DNA from: JAKFYM01 sp964416595
Lineage (GTDB): Bacteria; Bdellovibrionota; UBA1018; CAIPTA01
Direction: 5' to 3'
NCBI GenBank assembly: GCA_964416595.1
Contig: CAYQES010000011.1
Span: 1-64,000 of the forward strand
DNA length: 64,000 nucleotides
Made by a program: the position numbers and the translations under genes. The notes beneath the pieces were generated by a model. It saw only the letters and a list, made by a program, of their open reading frames with translations, had not been told where the DNA came from and ran no database searches. Positions 57,616-64,000 of the stretch are shown one piece after another. Positions within the stretch are counted from its first letter, which is position 1. Each line of letters opens with the position of its first letter.

Positions 57616-60600
57616 AAAGAATGAACATAATATTTTTCTTTCTTTTCTTGAATCTTGCTTCTCATTTTTCTCATGCAAATGGCCTTCCATATTTTCAATT
57701 TAGTGAGTTGGCGACAGAAGAGACAGCAGTGACCAAAGAGCAAGCATTCGCTAGTGCTTTACGGCAATCTCCTTTTCCCCAGTGCCAAGATAAACTGTAT
57801 ATCGAGCCTGATGAAGTGAAATCCATGAATTCAATCTACAACTTGGCTGTGGGCCAATGTGGATTAAAAATTGAAACCATTCCTGAGGCTAGTTTCGTGG
57901 ATTCATTCCAGGCAGATATTAAAGGCGGGGAAGAGATGCTGCGCTTTTTAGAAGCATTAGGAATGACTGCGCATAAGCATTTAGAAAACAATATCAAGAT
58001 CAACAATCATTTGTTGTCTTGTTTGCCAGCTATAACACCAACAGGATCTAGGCATGCACTGACCTCAAAAGAAGAGAAAAAAGCATTCGATCCCTCTTGT
58101 AACGACTTACTTTCCCGTTATCGCGGCTACTACCAAGATCTACGAAAAAAATTACGGGCAGAGCTAATATTGGCGTGTGTTGAATTTAAACCTAAGGGTA
58201 TATCTAGAGGCCCCCAACCAGAATTTCTACTTTGGAAAAATGGTGTTGCTCCTACCTTTCGTAAAAGTTGCAGCGCTCTTAGTGAAGTGGTTCCGGAAAT
58301 TGAGGATTTTAGCCAAACAGAAATCCAAGCGGCTATGGATCAGTTGAATGCCCTAAAAGCGCAGAATCCGAAAGTACTAGAGGCTACTGGGCCATTAAAT
58401 TCTTTTCGGGAAGAGCATACGTTAGAATTTATGAGGCTCTTGCAGCAGTTGCCAGCCTTTGCTTATGAGGGTAGAGAAAATCCAACAGATGCACAATTGG
58501 CTACAGCCATCAAAAAATTAAACAACAATGCGATCGCAGAGAAAGAATCCATTGAAGGCGCTTTGGAAGACAGTAAAAAGCTAAGCAAGGGCGGTTCGTT
58601 GCCTGTTTTATCCGGAAATAATGTGCAAATTAGTGCTCTAAAAGACTTTATAAAGTATGCGCCTGTGATCAACGAAATGCTTGATGAGCCAGCAGGCGCA
58701 GCAAAATGGTGCGGATCCGCAACGGCCGCTACTGCCTTTGTGCAAAACTCTGAAGTGAAGGGCATGGTGGCTCTAGGTGCTTTGGCCATTGCTGTGCCCG
58801 GTGGTGTTGCCATTGGTGGTGCCAGACTAGCAGCAGCCGGTGCAATCAGAATGAGTGCATCGGCCATGGGGGCATGGTCTGCCACGCCTTTTTCTGCCTA
58901 TTTCTATGCTAAAGATTTTCAAAATCGTAGCGACGCAGAACAAAGAGCGCTTACTGCCGCTGGTGGAGAAGGCGCAAAAACCATCGCCGATCCTAATGAA
59001 ATACAAGCAACCCAAGAGGCTTTGGAGCTAAGTTTATTATTGGCAGCTACTGGCATGGATCTATACGGAACGGGCGCCATCACTGCAGCCTTTGGTGTGG
59101 GCAAAGTGGCCACTAGGAACGCAGAGCGTGCAATTGTAACGAATCTAAAAAAAGTTCCGGAATTAGCCAAGAAATCTGACGAAGAATTACTTCAATTAAA
59201 TAAGAACATGAGGATCAAGCCAAATGATCCACCCATGCCGCTTGCTACAGCAAAATATAAAGCCGTTATGTTGGTGGATGCATTAAAGAATAGCAAGAGC
59301 GAGGCGACTAAACTAGAGATCATAAAAGAGATCGGAAAATTTAAAATAGATAAAAAAAGTTTAGCGAAAGCATCGGAGCAAGAGTATAGGTCGATAGAAA
59401 AGGTGGTTTTTGCTCTACGGGATGTATTGCAGTCTTCTTCAGCAAGTGATGCTTTAAAAGAAGCGGCTATAGATGCAATGGCTAAATATGGTAGCAGCGT
59501 TGGGCCTGGCGCATATCGCCTTACCGCAGAAATAATGAATGAAGTATATAAAAATGCCAATTACAAGGATCCTTCCATAGTAGCTCATTTTAATGAGACT
59601 TTACGTAGAAGGGCCTATGATGAATTAAGGCTCGCTGATAAGGCTGCGCTAAAAGGGGAATTCAGTGCGGCTGTAGACAACGAATATGTGTTGAGCCAAG
59701 CCCGCCAGCCCTTTAAAAATATTGGCCAATGGCGCCTTCAGAATGAGGCTGTCCCTGAAATTCTTAAGAAGATTGTGGTTCGTTTAGAAAACGGCGGTAT
59801 GGACGCCCAAACTTCAGAAGCCTTGCGTGATACTTTATTTAAATATGCCGTGGGCGCAGAGCCCAAAGTGGTTGAAGCATTTGAAACTTTCTTGAAATCG
59901 CTTCCCTCGGGTGTGCTTAAAGAAGATTCTGTGAAAAAATTCATTGAGCCCATGCTAGTGGCTATTGCAGGTGAGCCCGGAATAGCAGCAAAGCAGGGAT
60001 GGAGTAAATTAAGTTCCATGAGCGCCGGCCGTACATTGCTTCGCCAGCGGGTGCCTGCCCTTAAGAAATTAACGGACGAAGAGTTGAAGGCTTTCTTTGG
60101 GCATGCGGCTCCTGCGGTAAATAGCGTGGCTTATAAAGAAGCTAAAAAAGGCATTTACGAAACTGCTAGAGAAGTGGGCAATATGAAGGGTAGATTTTAT
60201 TTCGCCCACGAGCGCGGTGAGGACATTGCAGAAGATGTTTTTACGATTAAAAAACTTGGGGGCCTTAAAATTCCTTTGGAGAATGCAAGCAGCCCAGCAC
60301 AGTTGGCGGACGTAGAAAAAACTTTGAACTATGCTGCTGACTCATTTTTACAGATCGCGAGGGATCCGCACCCAAATCCAAAAATTTTAGAGGAAGCGAC
60401 AGAAGCTTTGATGAAGTTTGTGCGGACTAATACCAATAATTTTACGCATCCTTCTACGCAATCCTTGGTGGCAAAGCTGGAAGAGTTAAACAAACTAAAT
60501 GTATCCTTGAAGCCAGAGCTGCGCCAAAAGCTCACTGCGGATATTCAAGAGGCGCTAGGAAAATTGAAAAACTCTCCACAGCGCTCTTTGGCGAATGAAT

Positions 60601-61073
60601 CCCTTCCTTCCGAATGGCGCGGAATCATTTCCACTATGAACTTAGATCCTAATACGGCTGGCCAGTTAGAAGATTTGTTGGCTAAACATATCCTTGGTTC
60701 TGAATTCGCTAAGGAACCAGCTAGAGTTACGGATCTTCTCCATAAGTTGTCTAACGTGAAGCTGAACTCGCGTATTGTAGAACTCTACGTAGAACCTACT
60801 TTAAATATGTTAGGAGAGGGTAAGGCTCTATTAGGCGATAATTCTATCTCTTTCTTACTAGGAAGAATGACCGTAGAAAACCCCAAGGTATACCAGGGCT
60901 TTTTATCGATTTATCGAGATGCTTGGAGGGCGGCAGCTTTAAATCCTAGCCTCAAACCTCGCCAAGCGATTGAAAAAGGGTTGGAAGCTACCTTAGAACG
61001 AAATGCTAAATACAAAGCCCTGACGCCCGATGAGCAGAATGATATCATCCGCGGCTCTGTTTCCTGCCTCTAA
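57612..61073 (+). CDS. Large exported helical protein of unknown function
   Basis: 1153 residues, translationally coupled to the previous gene. A signal peptide (MNIIFFFLFLNLASHFSHA) is followed by a helical region with paired cysteines (CQDKLYIEP, CGLKIET, SCLPAITP, PSCNDLL). A hydrophobic Ala/Gly-rich stretch (about 380-435, VKGMVALGALAIAVPGGVAIGGARLAAAGAIRM broken into two helices) could insert into or cross a membrane. The remaining 700 residues are helical, HEAT/ARM-like, with repeated ALRDxL and EAL-type units (KSEATKLEIIKEIGKF, ASDALKEAAIDAMAKYG, TSEALRDTLFKYA). The gene is intact and ends 4 nt before the convergent ABC-F gene. No family is recognised. Confidence 0.6.
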   Translation: MKRMNIIFFFLFLNLASHFSHANGLPYFQFSELATEETAVTKEQAFASALRQSPFPQCQDKLYIEPDEVKSMNSIYNLAVGQCGLKIETIPEASFVDSFQADIKGGEEMLRFLEALGMTAHKHLENNIKINNHLLSCLPAITPTGSRHALTSKEEKKAFDPSCNDLLSRYRGYYQDLRKKLRAELILACVEFKPKGISRGPQPEFLLWKNGVAPTFRKSCSALSEVVPEIEDFSQTEIQAAMDQLNALKAQNPKVLEATGPLNSFREEHTLEFMRLLQQLPAFAYEGRENPTDAQLATAIKKLNNNAIAEKESIEGALEDSKKLSKGGSLPVLSGNNVQISALKDFIKYAPVINEMLDEPAGAAKWCGSATAATAFVQNSEVKGMVALGALAIAVPGGVAIGGARLAAAGAIRMSASAMGAWSATPFSAYFYAKDFQNRSDAEQRALTAAGGEGAKTIADPNEIQATQEALELSLLLAATGMDLYGTGAITAAFGVGKVATRNAERAIVTNLKKVPELAKKSDEELLQLNKNMRIKPNDPPMPLATAKYKAVMLVDALKNSKSEATKLEIIKEIGKFKIDKKSLAKASEQEYRSIEKVVFALRDVLQSSSASDALKEAAIDAMAKYGSSVGPGAYRLTAEIMNEVYKNANYKDPSIVAHFNETLRRRAYDELRLADKAALKGEFSAAVDNEYVLSQARQPFKNIGQWRLQNEAVPEILKKIVVRLENGGMDAQTSEALRDTLFKYAVGAEPKVVEAFETFLKSLPSGVLKEDSVKKFIEPMLVAIAGEPGIAAKQGWSKLSSMSAGRTLLRQRVPALKKLTDEELKAFFGHAAPAVNSVAYKEAKKGIYETAREVGNMKGRFYFAHERGEDIAEDVFTIKKLGGLKIPLENASSPAQLADVEKTLNYAADSFLQIARDPHPNPKILEEATEALMKFVRTNTNNFTHPSTQSLVAKLEELNKLNVSLKPELRQKLTADIQEALGKLKNSPQRSLANESLPSEWRGIISTMNLDPNTAGQLEDLLAKHILGSEFAKEPARVTDLLHKLSNVKLNSRIVELYVEPTLNMLGEGKALLGDNSISFLLGRMTVENPKVYQGFLSIYRDAWRAAALNPSLKPRQAIEKGLEATLERNAKYKALTPDEQNDIIRGSVSCL

Positions 61074-61077
61074 CCAA

Positions 61078-62679
61078 CTACTTCTTCTGCTTGGCGCTCC
61101 AAGCAAGATAATCTTCGTAATTGCCCGCGAAATCCTGGATGGATCCATCTGGGAAAATTTCCAAAATGCGGTTCGCGATGGAGGAGACGAATTGCCGGTC
61201 GTGGGAAACGAAGAAGGCCGTGCCGGGAAATTGTTTTAAGGATTCATTCAAGGCCTCGATGCTTTCCAAATCCAAGTGGTTGGTAGGTTCATCGAGCAAT
61301 AATACGTTCGGCTCATCCAGCATCATTTTAGAAAGAGTCACCCGCACGCTTTCGCCTCCCGAAAGCACTTCGGTTTTTTTGTCGCCGTCTTCGCCAGTGA
61401 AAAGCATGCGCCCGAGCACGCCGCGGATCGAACCCATATCGATCTCAGGGTGAGAATCGTGGAGGTATTGGAACAAGGATAAGCCTTTGGGCAATACTTG
61501 TTTGATATCTTGGGGGCAGTAGGAGCGGGTGGTGGTCACACCCCAGTGCACTTGGCCCGAAGCGGGTTTTAGGCTGCCTTCCAAAATTTTCATGAAAGTG
61601 GTTTTCCCCACGCCCGAAGGGCCAATGATACCGATCTTCTCGCCGCCGGAGAAAAAGAGATTCATTTTTTTCAAAACCGTGGTTTTGCCGTCGTAGCTTG
61701 CGGTTACGTCTTCCAAGCGCACAACGTCTTTACCGAGCTCACGTTTTGGTTTGAAATAAATCCGTGGATACACCCGGGAGCTTGGGCGGATGTCTTCCAT
61801 TTCCATATTGTCCAATTGCTTTTGCCGGGAAGTGGCTTGGCGGGCTTTGGATTTGTTGGCACCGAAGCGGGCGATAAAAGATTTTAGTTCCGCGGCCCGT
61901 TTTTCTTTCTTGGCTTGCTCGGTGAGTTTTTGGTCCCGGGCGATGGCCGAAGCGTGTTGGTAGTAATCGTAGTCGCCGGTGTAGATCCGCATTTCCGAAT
62001 AATCGATATCGGCGATATGGGTGCACACGGCGTTCAAGAAGTGACGATCGTGGGAAACGATCAAGATTGTGCCGTCGTAATCGTTCAAAAAATCTTCTAG
62101 CCAGGAAATGGTTTTGATGTCGAGGTTGTTGGTGGGTTCGTCGAGCAGCATCACTTCTGGTTTTTGGAAAAGAATTTGAGCTAAGAGAACCCGGAATTTG
62201 TACTGGGTAGGAATCTCTTTCATGAGCTCATTGTGGTACTGGGCGGGGATGCCGAGGCCCACGAGAAATTCGGAAGCTTTAGATTCGGCGGAGTAACCGT
62301 CGATCTCCATGAATTCGCCTTCGAGTTCTCCTAAACGGTTGGCTTCCGCATCACTTAAATCGCCTTTGGCGTAGAGATCTTCTCGTTCGCGCATGATTTT
62401 CCAAAGTTTTTGGTCGCCCTGGTAAACCGTATTGAGCACGGTTTCATTATCGAAACGATAGTGATCCTGGCGCAGCCACCCTAAGCGAGCTTTAGGATCG
62501 ATGAAGATCGTGCCTTTATCGGCGCTTTGTTCGCCGGAAATGATTTTTAAGAAAGTGGATTTGCCTGTGCCGTTGGCGCCGATGATGCCGTAACGGCAGC
62601 CAGGGGTGAAAACCACACTCACATTTTCAAAAAGTTTTTTGTGCCCAAAAGTTAGGCCGATGTCTTTAACGCTAAGCAT
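61078..62679 (-). CDS. ABC-F ATPase (YbiT-like)
   Basis: 533 residues from the ATG at 62679 (AAGG upstream). Two ABC domains: Walker A GANGTGKST and GPSGVGKTT; Walker B LLLDEPTNNLD and LLLDEPTNHLD; a normal signature LSGGES in the second and a changed signature (PTQYKFRVLLAQ) in the first, as in YbiT. The inter-domain P-site linker with KKEKRAAELKSFIARFGANKSKA is basic and reaches into the ribosome in relatives. It has no membrane part. It acts in translation, not transport. Confidence 0.9.
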   Translation of the reverse strand: MLSVKDIGLTFGHKKLFENVSVVFTPGCRYGIIGANGTGKSTFLKIISGEQSADKGTIFIDPKARLGWLRQDHYRFDNETVLNTVYQGDQKLWKIMREREDLYAKGDLSDAEANRLGELEGEFMEIDGYSAESKASEFLVGLGIPAQYHNELMKEIPTQYKFRVLLAQILFQKPEVMLLDEPTNNLDIKTISWLEDFLNDYDGTILIVSHDRHFLNAVCTHIADIDYSEMRIYTGDYDYYQHASAIARDQKLTEQAKKEKRAAELKSFIARFGANKSKARQATSRQKQLDNMEMEDIRPSSRVYPRIYFKPKRELGKDVVRLEDVTASYDGKTTVLKKMNLFFSGGEKIGIIGPSGVGKTTFMKILEGSLKPASGQVHWGVTTTRSYCPQDIKQVLPKGLSLFQYLHDSHPEIDMGSIRGVLGRMLFTGEDGDKKTEVLSGGESVRVTLSKMMLDEPNVLLLDEPTNHLDLESIEALNESLKQFPGTAFFVSHDRQFVSSIANRILEIFPDGSIQDFAGNYEDYLAWSAKQKK

Positions 62680-62766
62680 GCTTGCCTTATAACACAAAGG
62701 GCCGAAATCACTAGAGTTCTTTGAAAATGAATGGTTTTTCGATAAACTAGCAGACCGGGAGAAATC

Positions 62767-63675
62767 ATGGCTTTAATCCGAGCCGAGCAAGTAACAAAAC
62801 AATTTGGCGATTTTCAGGCCTTACAGGGCTTGGATTTGGTGGTGAGAGCTGGTGGTTGCGTGGGCCTTTTGGGCCCCAATGGGGCCGGAAAATCCACTTT
62901 TATCGGAGCTCTCTACGGGGTGGTGGAGCGAACCTCCGGAAGCCTCGAAGTGTTCGGCATGGATCCCCGCACCCATAGCCGGGAGATTAAGAAAAAGCTT
63001 GGTGTGGTTCCCCAGGAAAGCGCTTTGGACGAAGGCCTAACGGTTCGGGAAAATATGCGCCTCTTTGCCGGCTTTGTGGGATTGCCAAAAAAGAATTGGG
63101 ACTCCCGAATCAACGAGCTTTTGGAAATGATGTCGCTCCAGCACAAGGCGGACGCTTCCATCCGATTTTTATCCGGGGGCATGAAACGGCGCTTGGCTTT
63201 TGTGCGCGCCTTACTAGCGGAACCAGAATTATTAATCCTCGACGAGCCCACCACGGGTTTAGATCCCGCTGTGCGACACCTGTTGTGGGAAAAGGTGGTG
63301 GAATTAAAACGGAAAGGCAAAACGATCCTTCTCACTACGCACTATATGCACGAAGCGGAAGTGCTCTGTGATTGGATCGTGATTTTGAGTAAGGGTAAGG
63401 TAGTGAACACGGGCTCGCCTGCGGCTTTGATCGCGGAGCATACGCCGGGATACGTGGGTTTATACGAAGAGGGTTTAGGGGAAAAACTAAAAGCTGCCGT
63501 GGATCCCGCCTGGGCACTTTTTCCCCAAAGGAAACAATGGTGCGTGCGTACGCCAAGAATTGAAGATTTGGTTTCCTTAGAAAAACAGGGATTAAAAGCC
63601 CTGCAGCTAAGGCCCGCCAATTTAGAAGACGTATTTTTAAAACTCACCGGAGAGGAGCTTTCCCAAGATGATTGA
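62767..63675 (+). CDS. ABC transporter ATP-binding protein (ABC-2 type, NodI-like)
   Basis: 302 residues. A single nucleotide-binding domain: Walker A GPNGAGKSTF, Q loop VVPQESALD, signature LSGGMKRRLAF, Walker B LLILDEPTTGLD, and switch histidine in TTHYMHEAEVL. The C-terminal 80 residues (LQLRPANLEDVFLKLTGEEL) match the drug/polysaccharide-export class and NodI. SD GGAG precedes the ATG. Its end overlaps the permease gene by 8 nt. Confidence 0.93.
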   Translation: MALIRAEQVTKQFGDFQALQGLDLVVRAGGCVGLLGPNGAGKSTFIGALYGVVERTSGSLEVFGMDPRTHSREIKKKLGVVPQESALDEGLTVRENMRLFAGFVGLPKKNWDSRINELLEMMSLQHKADASIRFLSGGMKRRLAFVRALLAEPELLILDEPTTGLDPAVRHLLWEKVVELKRKGKTILLTTHYMHEAEVLCDWIVILSKGKVVNTGSPAALIAEHTPGYVGLYEEGLGEKLKAAVDPAWALFPQRKQWCVRTPRIEDLVSLEKQGLKALQLRPANLEDVFLKLTGEELSQDD

Positions 63676-64000
63676 GTCATTAAAGCTCGGGCTTCATGTG
63701 GTGGTTCGTAACTGGACCGTTTATAAAAAAGATTTCGTTGCCAATATTTCGCCCACCGTAGCGGATCCGGCTTTTATTTTGCTGGCCCTAGGCTTTGGCC
63801 TCGGCTCTTTTATCCAAGAGATCGATGGCATGAGCTATGCTCGTTTTTTGGCTCCCGGTCTCGTGGCCACCACGGCTCTCTTTACGGCTTTTTTTGAATG
63901 CAGTTATGGTTTCTATGTGCGACTCACGTTTGAGTCGGTTTTTAAAGCCATGCTCACCACTCCCATTGGCCCCAAAGAGGTTTTGATTGGAGAATTTTTG
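63668..64000 (+). CDS. ABC-2 type permease, partial (NodJ-like)
   Basis: The frame opens at the ATG at 63668 and runs off the window (111 codons visible). NWTVYKKDFVANISPTVADPAFILLALGFGLG begins the first membrane helix, then ARFLAPGLVATTALFTAFFECSYG and FKAMLTTPIGPKEVLIGEF as in NodJ/ABC-2 permeases. It pairs with the ATPase upstream to export a lipid-linked sugar, drug or similar molecule. The 3' end is missing. Confidence 0.88.
   Translation, partial: MIESLKLGLHVVVRNWTVYKKDFVANISPTVADPAFILLALGFGLGSFIQEIDGMSYARFLAPGLVATTALFTAFFECSYGFYVRLTFESVFKAMLTTPIGPKEVLIGEFL

Overview
The window is a chromosomal segment of a Gram-negative bacterium and most resembles the Bdellovibrionota or another former deltaproteobacterial lineage. 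This is an inference from gene content: a TIGR02147/DUF4423-type regulator paired with a lipoprotein, a gliding-motility-like (Glt/Agl) envelope operon, several NtrC-type regulators with sigma-54-like promoters, and many small secreted Cys-rich proteins without a recognisable family. No 16S gene is present to confirm it. No tRNA, rRNA, insertion sequence, prophage or CRISPR array was seen. A run of about 100 N at 26498-26598 shows that this is a draft scaffold.

Layout. 1-4240 (minus): envelope operon of a small exported protein, an FHA + TonB/AgmX-like protein, an outer-membrane beta-barrel and a TPR-like periplasmic protein cut by the window edge. 4.3-10.5 kb: murJ, a small protein, an M4 metallopeptidase, and a coiled-coil protein with a Gly/Met- and PGY-repeat C-terminus. 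10.5-13.7 kb (minus): ribD-ribE-ribBA-ribH. 14-15 kb: TIGR02147 protein plus a Cys/His-rich lipoprotein. 15-18.4 kb (minus): nrdA-nrdB with a long, hairpin-rich leader. 19-21.4 kb: acyl desaturase, OmpR-type regulator, small secreted protein. 21.4-26.7 kb (minus): heavy-metal RND efflux operon without a visible adaptor gene. 26.7-29.6 kb: small secreted proteins, a HExxH protein, an unknown cytoplasmic protein. 29.7-32.4 kb (minus): XRE regulator and a three-gene set (desaturase, GNAT-like acyltransferase, haem-oxygenase-like diiron protein) that looks like a small fatty-acid-derived metabolite pathway.

32.6-42 kb is a signalling island: CheY-like protein, an NtrC-like regulator whose ATPase motifs are lost, an Hpt protein, a zinc-finger protein, four tandem small proteins that look like divergent HPF/RaiA-fold proteins, a CHASE3/GAF histidine kinase, a small His/Lys-rich secreted protein, and an intact NtrB/NtrC-type pair. 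Sequences fitting the -24/-12 consensus precede the degenerate-regulator operon, the His/Lys-rich gene and two other small secreted genes, so the intact NtrC-type protein may control several of them.

42-64 kb is mostly housekeeping: lon, lipoprotein, pyrD, rpmB, SprT-like, Gfo/Idh/MocA oxidoreductase, bolA, fusA, two paralogous Cys-rich lipoproteins, an unknown, pepP, YkgJ-like, a SLOG-like/HEAT protein with a 1153-residue exported partner, an ABC-F ATPase, and an ABC-2 transporter cut by the right edge. The least explained parts are the HPF-like array with its degenerate regulator, the desaturase-acyltransferase-diiron operon, the exported SLOG/HEAT pair and the nrdA leader.
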